A DNA stretch of 47,348 nt from a virus. The stretch covers positions 1 through 47,348 of IMG/VR virus record IMGVR_UViG_3300033141_005645. The stretch is one strand, 5' to 3'. Under the pieces are notes generated by a model. That model was not told the DNA's origin. It did no database searches and saw nothing but the letters and a program-made list of their open reading frames with translations. Shown here in pieces: positions 7,638-14,463 of this stretch. The position numbers were made by a program, and so were the translations under genes. How positions within the stretch are numbered: position 1 is the first letter of the stretch; every line of letters begins with the position of its first letter.

Positions 7638-8515
7638 GCCGCGACCTCACTTTGCCGATTGCACAGCGGGCAGGATTCCGACCGGGTGTGGACGGCGCGG
7701 GCGACCTCAGGATCGGCCAGATCAGCCAGCACGCGCTTGACAACCTTCTCGAAGTCGACGCGCTTTTGCCGGTCGAGTTTTGCGGCGGCGCGTTCGATCG
7801 CTTCAATTTCCGCCGGGTCCTCTTCGGTGTTTAGCAGTGAAGTCTGAGTCATTGCCGGCGGCGCCGCCATGAGCTGGCGGGCGAATTCATCGCAAAACAG
7901 CCGGAAGTCGGCGGGCTGGAATTTCGGATGCTGGGCCTTCTCGCGGATGTAGGCTTCAGCGAGACGGCGCATCGCGCCGGCGCTGATCGGATGCTCGCTT
8001 ATCATCGCGACCGTCTCAAGCGGCAAGCGGCCATCGGCGTACCATTCGCGGATAACATCCGGCGCATCGGCAAGCGCCGCGTACTTCCGGGCCGTCGCGA
8101 CCGTCACGCCGATGTCGCGGGCGGCTGCGGCGGCGGACTTGCCGTCGGAAGTGAACAGGGCGAACAGGCGGCCAAGCGTCTCCGGCGAGTCCTTAGCCCG
8201 GGCGTTATTCGACGCTACCTGGACGGCGAGCCGGTCGGCGTCGCTGGTGAACTCGACGACGATTGCAGGGATGGTGGTAAGGCCCAGAAGTTTAGCAGCG
8301 GCGAGCCGGTGATGGCCGTCAACGAGCTCATACTTCCCGGCGCTGAGTTCGCGTACCTTGACCGGCTCGAACAGCCGGGGATCGTACGCATCGGCGATTC
8401 CCTGCACGATTACAGCATCGCCGATAGGTACGTCACTGATGACCTCCCGGTCCCGGCCCGCGTATTGCCGCGCCGTGATGGAATCCGGGGGGATGCGAAG
8501 TGTAGAATCGTTCAT
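7634..8515 (-). CDS. ParB/Spo0J-like domain protein
   Basis: A 293-residue protein. Residues 1-95 form a ParB-like fold with VDGHHRLAAAKLLG (65-78), matching the GxxR box that binds CTP in ParB or cuts DNA in ParB-like nucleases. Residues 110-200 contain a helix-turn-helix-like stretch (AAAARDIGVTVATARKYAAL). A CxxC (CPLC) lies near the C-terminus. The start is supported by TTGGAGG eight bases upstream. An 11-bp iteron array lies 300 bp upstream and may be its binding site. It could serve partition, replication control or nuclease roles; phages often carry such genes beside methyltransferases. Confidence 0.85.
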   Translation of the reverse strand: MNDSTLRIPPDSITARQYAGRDREVISDVPIGDAVIVQGIADAYDPRLFEPVKVRELSAGKYELVDGHHRLAAAKLLGLTTIPAIVVEFTSDADRLAVQVASNNARAKDSPETLGRLFALFTSDGKSAAAAARDIGVTVATARKYAALADAPDVIREWYADGRLPLETVAMISEHPISAGAMRRLAEAYIREKAQHPKFQPADFRLFCDEFARQLMAAPPAMTQTSLLNTEEDPAEIEAIERAAAKLDRQKRVDFEKVVKRVLADLADPEVARAVHTRSESCPLCNRQSEVAA

Positions 8516-8531
8516 ATGTGTTGTACCTCCA

Positions 8532-8558
8532 ACTATATTTTACCACGGATAGCGTCAA
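8532..8558 (-). promoter_or_regulatory. possible promoter for ParB-like gene
   Basis: On the minus strand TTGACG (8553-8558) and TATAGT (8532-8537) are spaced by 15 bases, short of the ideal 17. A second TTGACG lies further upstream. The site is just before the ParB gene SD, so a weak or regulated promoter is plausible. Confidence 0.35.
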
Positions 8559-9570
8559 GTCGCGAACCCGTCAAGCCCAGCGGCGATGCGAGCTGAGCTC
8601 ATATCGGGATGCGTTGAGGCCGCTCCCAGAGCGAGCTCCCGGCAGGTGAGAATGCGCGCGTGGTGGATTGAAATTCCACATCGCCGACTACTGCCAAACC
8701 CAGTGATAATGCGGGTTCGTGGCATTCGGGAAGCCGCTCTGGGACTGGGCGCGGCTGCTGTCGGGAATGCCGTTTTCGCGGCGGCCGGTTTGCGCGTGAC
8801 CCCATACCAGCACGCTGGCAGAATGCTGGTAGCGTGCTGGCAGAATGCTGGTAGCGTGCTGGTAGGGTGCTGGGTCTGTATTGTAGTGTACTCTTAGGAT
8901 AGGAATCTCTGAGTCTTAGTCTGTAGTGATATAGATATGGGTGGCCGGGCGGCAATGGGCTGAAATACCTGGGGGGGGCGTGGCTGGGCGGCGTGGTAAA
9001 AGAGCCGGGCCTGGTCGGGATGCCAGCTCGCGCGACTCGGGGACGGGATTCGCGGCCATCAGATATAGTCACGGTGGCGGTTCGCTGGATCGGCGGCGGC
9101 CAGGCGGCGAGGGGGGATACTTTTCCTGGCGCGCGGCCGCCCCAAACGCAGTCTGGGGGTCTTTGCATTACAGCGCCTAAAAGGGGGGTTTTTACGGCCA
9201 CTCCGCCGCGCGTGCGCGCCCTGCGCGCGCGTGAGGGGGCTGTGGTGCCATCCTCCTCGCCCCGCCCGCCCTCCCGCGAGGAGAGACGGCAATCGGGAAC
9301 AACGCCCGCCCAAAAGGGAGGAGCCCGGCGATTGGGGGGCTTTGGCGGTACCGCCCGGCGGAAGGACGGCTTGATCAAGGGGAGACGTTGCCCCGGCGGC
9401 GAGCTCGGCGGACCATCACCACCGCCTTGGTCGCGTTGATAAGGTTTTACCTGGGCTGTTGATTGTTGATAACTCGGACGCGCCACAAAAAAGGCCGTGA
9501 AGGACTGCTTTCTGTGTTTACGATGAGGGGCTTGGCTCAAAATTAGCGTCCACTGGCCGCCGCGACTCGG
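8559..9570. other. 1-kb region without a supported gene; candidate replication or partition site
   Basis: Between the ParB-like gene and the HExxH gene I see no convincing gene. Open frames here are proline/arginine-rich and lack SD sites. The region contains an 11-bp iteron array (8813-8878), an AT-richer stretch (about 8875-8940), many G runs on the plus strand (for example near 8970, 9110, 9180 and 9330), and small inverted repeats near 8600-8760. This combination resembles a replication origin or centromere-like site, but that is inference. Confidence 0.5.
8813..8878. repeat. 11-bp iteron array (five to six copies)
   Basis: Contiguous 11-mers with the form TGCTGGYAGNN run from 8813: CGCTGGCAGAA, TGCTGGTAGCG, TGCTGGCAGAA, TGCTGGTAGCG, TGCTGGTAGGG, then a decayed TGCTGGGTCTG. 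Eleven bases is one helical turn, so a protein could bind every copy on one DNA face. The array lies next to an AT-rich patch and upstream of the ParB-like gene. Confidence 0.9.
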
Positions 9571-9600
9571 CCGTCAGCTATCGGCTATCAGCCATCAGCG
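9571..9600. repeat. family C repeat (TCAGCTATC-type)
   Basis: CCGTCAGCTATCGGCTATC followed by AGCCATCAGCG consists of near repeats of a 9-10 base unit. It overlaps the last codons of the HExxH gene, giving its tail PTPADG. Similar sequence occurs near 4167, 11220 and 42120. Confidence 0.6.
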
Positions 9601-10118
9601 GGAGTGGGATGGTCGTCGGGGATGGCGCGGTCGGGTTCCCAGATGCGGACGTAGGTGGTGTAGACTTCGCGCAGGACGCGCGGGAAGGGGCTGCGGTGGC
9701 CGCTACGGCCGTATTTGTGCCAGTTGACGTGATGGGCGAATTCGTGGAGCAATACTCCTATAGTGGGGGGCGCATCGGTGTTGAATAAGATTACGTCGTT
9801 GTTGTTCATCCGCCTGCCGTTATGGAAGCTTGCCGCCCTGTCTTCTAAACGCCGGGCGTATTTGGCTAGGCCGCCGCTACGCCGGATGGCTCGCGCTTCG
9901 TTGAGTAGTTGACGGACGCAGGCGACGCTTTCGGACACATATTCGCCGTCTGCCCGCCGGCCGAGATCGGCGAAGCCAACTCCGGGTCGTGACACTTTGA
10001 AGTGCGCAACGAGGGGATTGAGGAGCTGTAGCAGCACCGCCGTATGGGCGTGCTTCATCGGCTCGAACGCCCAGGGATGGGCGCTTTTTTCCCATTGGTA
10101 TATTTTCAGGTAGGCCAT
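9588..10118 (-). CDS. zincin-type putative metalloprotease (HExxH)
   Basis: About 176 residues from the ATG at 10118 (MAYLKIYQWE). A longer frame upstream is arginine-rich and overlaps the methyltransferase, so I reject it. HEFAH at 125-129 is a zinc-binding HExxH motif, followed by GHRSPFPRVLREVY, reminiscent of SprT-like and related zincins. The start overlaps the C5-methyltransferase end by 13 bases. Target unknown; SprT-like proteins act on DNA-protein complexes, which would fit the DNA-modification context, but this is an inference. Confidence 0.65.
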   Translation of the reverse strand: MAYLKIYQWEKSAHPWAFEPMKHAHTAVLLQLLNPLVAHFKVSRPGVGFADLGRRADGEYVSESVACVRQLLNEARAIRRSGGLAKYARRLEDRAASFHNGRRMNNNDVILFNTDAPPTIGVLLHEFAHHVNWHKYGRSGHRSPFPRVLREVYTTYVRIWEPDRAIPDDHPTPADG

Positions 10119-11203
10119 TTCGGGGTCTCGATGATGCGTGTGGCGATCCAAGATGCGACGGGCACAGTCACGGCGTTGCCGAGAGCGCGGTAGCGGGGAG
10201 CATCGGGAGGGTCGTCTTCTAGCAGGGTCCAGGCGTCGGGGAAGCCCTGTAGGCGTTCGCATTCTAGCGGGGTCAGTCGGCGGACGGTGAGCTCGGTGAC
10301 GATCGACGGTTTGCTGAGCGGGCGTACGGGCGCGGATGAACCTTCTCGATAGTTGTCGCCGCGCGCGGTGTTCGATGCGCTGGCGGTGAAGCCCGCGACG
10401 TAGTTGTCCATCGTGGGATCGCCGCCTTTGGCCTGGTGACCGATTACGGGCTGGGCGACTATCATCTGGTGGTCTCCTTGTGGCTTGACGGGCCGGAGTG
10501 AACCGCTGCCCTCTTTCCAGCCGAGAGTGCCGCGTCCGCTCATGCTGTTTTGCTCGAAGCTTCCGGCGATGAAGGTTTCCTGTTGCTCTTTTGCTCTTGC
10601 GCCGCCAGAGCGCGCATCAAGACTGTAGGCAACGTCCGTCCCCGGCTTTCTGCCCTTCGCAGTATGCCCGCGCAAGCCTTCGGGGATAAGTAGTACCGGT
10701 CGTGCGGGCGGCTCTCCAAGATGTCCGATAAGAAAGATGCGGCGGCGGCGTTGCGCGACTCCGAAGTGCTGGCTGTCCAGCACTGCCCATTCCACGAAAT
10801 ACCCGCATTGCGCCAGCGCGGACAGGATGAGGGCGAAGTCGCGGCCTCCGTTAGAGCTAAGCAGTCCGGGAACATTTTCGAGGACGCACCATCGGGGTAG
10901 AGTGCGTTCAAGTATACGGATAAGCTCCCAGAACAGGCCGCTTCGCTCTCCGGCGAGTCCGGCGCGCCGTCCGGCGACGCTGAGGTCCTGGCAGGGGAAG
11001 CCCGCCGAGATGACGTCAACGGGTTCGAGTTCGCTCGGTTTGATTTCTCTGATGTCGCCATATCGCTGTACCTCCGGGAAGTGTGCCTGAAGGACGCGGT
11101 TGCAGAACTTATCGTTCTCGATCTGCCATGCGGACTGCATCCCCGCACGTTCGAAGCCGAGGTCGAAGCCGCCGATGCCTGTAAAAAGAGAGCCGTGCTT
11201 CAT
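10106..11203 (-). CDS. DNA (cytosine-5) methyltransferase
   Basis: A 365-residue C5 methyltransferase with the standard motif order: motif I FTGIGGFDLG (7-16), catalytic PCQ with C71 in AGFPCQDLS, ENV (109-111), QRRRRIF (151-157), motif IX RRLTPLECERLQGFP (318-332) and motif X GNAV (352-355). The target-recognition region between 175 and 315 is polar and variable. All catalytic residues are present. It overlaps the adjacent methyltransferase by four bases. It probably methylates phage DNA to evade host restriction. No cognate restriction enzyme is evident nearby, unless the MmcB-like protein acts as one. Confidence 0.95.
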   Translation of the reverse strand: MKHGSLFTGIGGFDLGFERAGMQSAWQIENDKFCNRVLQAHFPEVQRYGDIREIKPSELEPVDVISAGFPCQDLSVAGRRAGLAGERSGLFWELIRILERTLPRWCVLENVPGLLSSNGGRDFALILSALAQCGYFVEWAVLDSQHFGVAQRRRRIFLIGHLGEPPARPVLLIPEGLRGHTAKGRKPGTDVAYSLDARSGGARAKEQQETFIAGSFEQNSMSGRGTLGWKEGSGSLRPVKPQGDHQMIVAQPVIGHQAKGGDPTMDNYVAGFTASASNTARGDNYREGSSAPVRPLSKPSIVTELTVRRLTPLECERLQGFPDAWTLLEDDPPDAPRYRALGNAVTVPVASWIATRIIETPKWPT

Positions 11204-12024
11204 TCCGGCTCTTTCTCCTGCTGGTCGCTGGCAGCTGATGGCTGGCCGCTGAACCCGCCGGCATCTTCGATGTGGCGGGTAAACAGCGGTGTGCCTTCGC
11301 GCTCAATGCGCTGGCGGGCTAGTTCGGCGTATTCCTCGGAGATTTCGATGCCGATGTAATCGCAGCACAGATGACGGGCAGCGAGAAGGTTCGTGCCCGA
11401 GCCGCAGAAGGGGTCGAGGACGGTTCCGAATTCGCGTACCCACCAGCGGACGAAGTCGAGGGCGAGCGAGAACGGCTTCTGGGTCGGATGCGCCGTGCGC
11501 TCGTTTCCGGCGACAATGGGACGCGTTCCCCAGTCCTTGTGCTGACCGCGTTCGTAGTTGTAGGTATTATCGCCGGGCTTCTGCCAGATGCCCGCCATCT
11601 CCCAGCCGCTCTGCCAGTTGACCTTGCGCGCCTGGGGAACGGGATTGAGCTTGCAGTCGGCGTAGTAGTTGCGCAGCTTGTATCCCTCTTCCTTGAGAAG
11701 GGCGCTCAGGAAGTTTATGCGGTCGCGGTCGAAGTAGCTGATGAAGGTGCCGCCGGGCTTCAACACACGGTCGCACTCAGATACCCAAGCAGCGGTGAAC
11801 TCCCAGAAGTCACGCTCGGACGCGAACACATCCCAATCACCGAACTTGTGGCTGATGTCGGGTCCTTTGAACTTCATCTTGTTGCGTCCGCGCGTGATGC
11901 GGACTTCGTTGGAGATACCGTACGGCGGATCGGTGATTACGGCGTCAATGCACGCGGGCGGTAGCTGCGGCAGCAGCTCGAGGCAATCGCCCACGAGGAT
12001 GGTGTTGGTCGGGACGCTAGTCAT
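11200..12024 (-). CDS. DNA N6-adenine/N4-cytosine methyltransferase (DPPY)
   Basis: A 274-residue amino-methyltransferase with DPPY at 32-35 and the AdoMet site DPFCGSGT at 204-211. This order (DPPY before FxGxG) is the beta class; DPPY favours N6-adenine. The C-terminal tail SAASDQQEKEPE is encoded by DNA resembling the family C repeat and looks like an appended extension. It overlaps both neighbours (4 and 8 bases), so it is translated with the C5 methyltransferase and the MmcB-like gene. Confidence 0.94.
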   Translation of the reverse strand: MTSVPTNTILVGDCLELLPQLPPACIDAVITDPPYGISNEVRITRGRNKMKFKGPDISHKFGDWDVFASERDFWEFTAAWVSECDRVLKPGGTFISYFDRDRINFLSALLKEEGYKLRNYYADCKLNPVPQARKVNWQSGWEMAGIWQKPGDNTYNYERGQHKDWGTRPIVAGNERTAHPTQKPFSLALDFVRWWVREFGTVLDPFCGSGTNLLAARHLCCDYIGIEISEEYAELARQRIEREGTPLFTRHIEDAGGFSGQPSAASDQQEKEPE

Positions 12025-12886
12025 TGGTTGTTGGTTTTTCGTTGTTGGACAGTGACTTCAAGGACTCCAGCAGGCGTTCGGTGGCGCGCAGTGCCGCGTC
12101 GTCGGCATGGTATCCTCCGGTGAAGACATCGAGGGTATAGGCAAGGACATCTCGTAGAGCGTCGAGGATTTCGGGATTTCTGACGGCCGCCTGCTGGAGG
12201 CATGCCTGCTTGAGCGCTTTTCTGAGCTTCCAGCCAGAAATAGCGAGCTTGGGCTTGTCGATGAGCTGTGCTGCGAGTTTGGCTATTTCTTCGAGGTCGG
12301 AGGCTCGGCGCTCCTTGTCGCGGAGCGCGCTTTCGAGTTCGCCCATGCGTTCGCACAGGGCGTCGCCCAGCCTCTTCAGGGCGTCTTCTTCGGTGAGGTA
12401 TCTACGAGCGATGCGCTGGCGGCGCGTGGGCTTGCGGGGCTTGTAGTGCGGCACACCGCAGGGCTGGATCGCGAGCTTGATGAGGAGCTCCGTGTTCGGT
12501 TCGCCCGCCTCGGTCGTCGCGCCTTTGGTGACGCTCCAGGAACCGGTCTTGCCCAGCACTATCAGGCCGACCTTGTCGGGCACTTCGGTGCGCTTGATCA
12601 GGCCGGACGGCGCGGCGAAGTAGAGCCGGTTGCAGTGGTCGAAGTACTTGAGGTACTTGCCGTCGTGAACGTCGTGCTGGAAGTCGGCGCGCGATGCCTT
12701 GACTTCATAGATCGTGATGCGGGGATTGGTGAACGATGCGGCCATAGTGAGCACGTCGGCGCGGGGAGTGCCTCTGCCATAGGGCGAAAGGTACACGCTT
12801 CCGAGCGGTATCTCTCCCCAGACGCGGAACTTGTCCTGCGTGCGCAGGTGTTCATATAAGCTGATGAGCAATTCGCGGTGGTTCAT
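12017..12886 (-). CDS. MmcB-like PD-(D/E)XK nuclease-fold protein
   Basis: A 289-residue protein. Residues 20-115 match the MmcB/DNA-repair family pattern: RADVLTMAA with D44, then YEVKAS with E61 and K63, then YLKYFDHCNRLYFAAPSGLI and VGLIVLG. D44, E61 and K63 form a plausible PD-(D/E)XK active site. The second half is a long helical region. The last residues (NNEKPTTND) are encoded by the T/G-rich family B repeat. It is the first gene of the methyltransferase trio, so it could be a repair nuclease or a restriction-like partner. The fold is fairly certain, the role is not. Confidence 0.8.
   Translation of the reverse strand: MNHRELLISLYEHLRTQDKFRVWGEIPLGSVYLSPYGRGTPRADVLTMAASFTNPRITIYEVKASRADFQHDVHDGKYLKYFDHCNRLYFAAPSGLIKRTEVPDKVGLIVLGKTGSWSVTKGATTEAGEPNTELLIKLAIQPCGVPHYKPRKPTRRQRIARRYLTEEDALKRLGDALCERMGELESALRDKERRASDLEEIAKLAAQLIDKPKLAISGWKLRKALKQACLQQAAVRNPEILDALRDVLAYTLDVFTGGYHADDAALRATERLLESLKSLSNNEKPTTND
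12023..12046. repeat. family B T/G-rich repeat
   Basis: TTGGTTGTTGG followed by TTTTTCGTTGTTGG overlaps the junction of the MmcB-like and methyltransferase genes and encodes the MmcB tail. It is the same repeat type found in the SNF2 gene. Confidence 0.6.
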
Positions 12887-12908
12887 GGTTCAGTCCTCAG
12901 TTCAAGAC

Positions 12909-12928
12909 GGGCACAGCATGCTGTGCCC
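12909..12928. repeat. perfect 20-bp palindrome in spacer
   Basis: GGGCACAGCA-TGCTGTGCCC is a perfect palindrome in the gap 12887-12946 between the MmcB-like gene and the next gene upstream. It looks like a captured dispersed palindrome rather than a phage operator, since no promoter is seen near it. Confidence 0.8.
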
Positions 12929-12946
12929 CTACGGCGGGCCGCTGGT

Positions 12947-13351
12947 TTACTGCCGGCCCGCCGGGAGGAATGCGCAGATGGCCTTTTCGTTTGCGTAGAT
13001 TACGCGCAGCTCGTCGCGCTGGGCGTCGGTGAGGATCATAAAGCCCGCGCGGATGTTGGCAAGCGTGAGCATTTCGAGCTCCTTGAGCTTCGCCATGTGC
13101 GCATCTACCAGGTCCTCGTCGATGGGGAAGTAGCGGTCTTCGTGCTTGTCCATCGCGGCTACCGCCGCCGCCGCCGCGTCGCACTGGGCGGCAAGGGTCA
13201 GGTACTGAATACGGTGTGTGTACTGGATAAATGCGAGCTGCGACCTCTGGTCGGCGGTGAGTTCCAGTGTGTCGGCGTAAGCCGTCACGCGCGTGAGGAT
13301 TTCGCCGCAGGCGACGGCTCCTCGACCGTCTATCTTGTGATTTCCGTGCAT
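12947..13351 (-). CDS. small helical protein with LTxxQ motifs
   Basis: About 134 residues starting MHGNHKID at 13351, with AAGGAGA upstream; the longer frame is rejected because it crosses the MuF gene end and has no SD. Two LTxxQ-like motifs (LTADQRSQL and LTDAQRDEL) flank a helical, Ala-rich middle. LTxxQ helices occur in Spy/CpxP-type chaperones, but here there is no signal peptide. It lies between head genes and DNA-modification genes. Function unknown. Confidence 0.65.
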   Translation of the reverse strand: MHGNHKIDGRGAVACGEILTRVTAYADTLELTADQRSQLAFIQYTHRIQYLTLAAQCDAAAAAVAAMDKHEDRYFPIDEDLVDAHMAKLKELEMLTLANIRAGFMILTDAQRDELRVIYANEKAICAFLPAGRQ

Positions 13352-13362
13352 ATTAGGTCTCC

Positions 13363-13391
13363 TTGTTGTTGGTTGCTGGTTTTTGGCTGTT
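13363..13391. repeat. family B T/G-rich repeat
   Basis: TTGTTGTTGGTTGCTGG followed by TTTTTGGCTGTT fills the gap between the MuF-type gene end and the SD of the next gene. It is the same repeat type as at 6149 and 14391. Confidence 0.6.
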
Positions 13392-14463
13392 AGTCCCAGA
13401 GAAGCGAGCGGAAGTCGCCGAAGCCGTCCTGCGGCGGGTTGTCGCTGCCGTCCCAGTAGTCGGCGGGCAGGTGGCTGCCGGTGAGCCGTTCCCACTGGTC
13501 GGCGTTGAGCCACATCAACCCGGTGCGACAGGAAAAGTGGAAGGGGGGCGTGTAGGCGGCGTTTTGCAGCATCTCGCGCGAGACGCAGGTTCCATGCAGC
13601 GGTCGGCAGATGTCGCTCGTGCGGTCGTCGAGGATCACCAGATACTGCGCGCCGGGAAGCACGTCGGCGAATTCGGGGTTCATTCCCGCTTCGACGGTGG
13701 CGAAGTTGTAGGCGCGCATTACGTTTACCCGGTAGACGATGCCCATGTGGGTCTCGGGCGTCATGCGCAGCGTTGCGTTTCGCAGGTCGGGCCAGTGGTC
13801 GCGGACGTGCTGGGCAAACTCGCGGGCTGTCCAGCCGTCTTCTAAGGCGCGCGCCATTGCGGGCTGCACTACTTCGCGGATGTAGTCGGCGGTAAGTCCC
13901 GACACGTAGAAGCTGCGCGAGCGGGCTTCGGCCGATAGCAGCTCAAACTGGGCGCGGCTTACGGGCGTGCGGGATGTGAGGTAGAGCGCCGCGTACTCCT
14001 CGTCGGTGAAAAGCGGGTCTTTTTCTTCGAACTCGGCGTAGCGGGCGAGGGCGGCCCTCCGTCGCATAAAGCTATGGAGGGCGGCCCTCCGTCGCATAAA
14101 GCTATGGAGGGCGAGGCGGTAATCGGCGATTATGTCGCGCAGGTGGGCGTCCTCGTCGACGAACCCGTGCACGTTGCCTGAAAGGATGGAGAGCTTCACG
14201 CCGTCACGGAAGGCGCCGGTCGTGAAGTCCCAGTAAGGCAGCATTCCTTTAGCGTCGGCGAGCGTTCCGGCATCCTCGATGAAGTCCGCGAGCCTGAGAT
14301 AGTTTGAGCCGTACGCGGCGCGGTAGCGGGTAATCGCCGCTTGCTCGATGCGCGGCACGATGGCTAGTTTCGGGTGCGCGGTCTCTGGGGAGTTGTTGGT
14401 TGCTGGTCCCTCCGTCGCTGAAGCTATGGCGGGCAAGTGTTGGTTGTTGGACGGAGGGGTCAT
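13390..14463 (-). CDS. MuF/SPP1 gp7-type minor head protein
   Basis: A 357-residue head morphogenesis protein. The MuF signature lies near the C-terminus: LVILDDRTSDICRPLHG, then PPFHFSCRTGLMWL. Such proteins sit at the portal inside the procapsid. Two segments come from repeats: residues 3-25 (SNNQHLPAIASATEGPATNN) and a duplicated HSFMRRRAAL near 118-137 encoded by two tandem family A hairpins. The frame stays open through both. SD-like AAGGAA precedes the ATG, and the gene overlaps the portal gene by four bases. Confidence 0.92.
   Translation of the reverse strand: MTPPSNNQHLPAIASATEGPATNNSPETAHPKLAIVPRIEQAAITRYRAAYGSNYLRLADFIEDAGTLADAKGMLPYWDFTTGAFRDGVKLSILSGNVHGFVDEDAHLRDIIADYRLALHSFMRRRAALHSFMRRRAALARYAEFEEKDPLFTDEEYAALYLTSRTPVSRAQFELLSAEARSRSFYVSGLTADYIREVVQPAMARALEDGWTAREFAQHVRDHWPDLRNATLRMTPETHMGIVYRVNVMRAYNFATVEAGMNPEFADVLPGAQYLVILDDRTSDICRPLHGTCVSREMLQNAAYTPPFHFSCRTGLMWLNADQWERLTGSHLPADYWDGSDNPPQDGFGDFRSLLWD
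14054..14112. repeat. two tandem family A hairpins inside a head gene
   Basis: Copies at 14054-14082 and 14084-14112 are identical: GCCCTCCGTCGC, ATAAA, GCTATGGAGGGC. The period is 30 bases, so the reading frame is kept and the protein gains HSFMRRRAAL twice. Identity of the copies implies recent duplication or insertion. Confidence 0.95.
14389..14457. repeat. composite of family B and family A repeats at MuF gene start
   Basis: TTGTTGGTTGCTGG is followed by CCCTCCGTCGCTGAAGC, TATGGCGGGCAAG, then TGTTGGTTGTTGG. A family A element lacking matched outer arms (CCCTCC versus GGCGGG) lies between two family B copies. It encodes residues 3-25 of the minor head protein. Confidence 0.8.

Noticed and set aside
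8813-8878. Iteron array as a CRISPR
   Set aside because: Repeats are 11 bases and contiguous, with no spacers.
8599-9540. Minus-strand 313-codon open frame
   Set aside because: Proline- and arginine-rich composition, no SD, spans iterons and G runs; likely a GC-rich chance frame.
9588-10262. Longer start for the HExxH gene
   Set aside because: The extra 48 residues are arginine-rich and overlap the methyltransferase; ATG 10118 fits the conserved-looking start.
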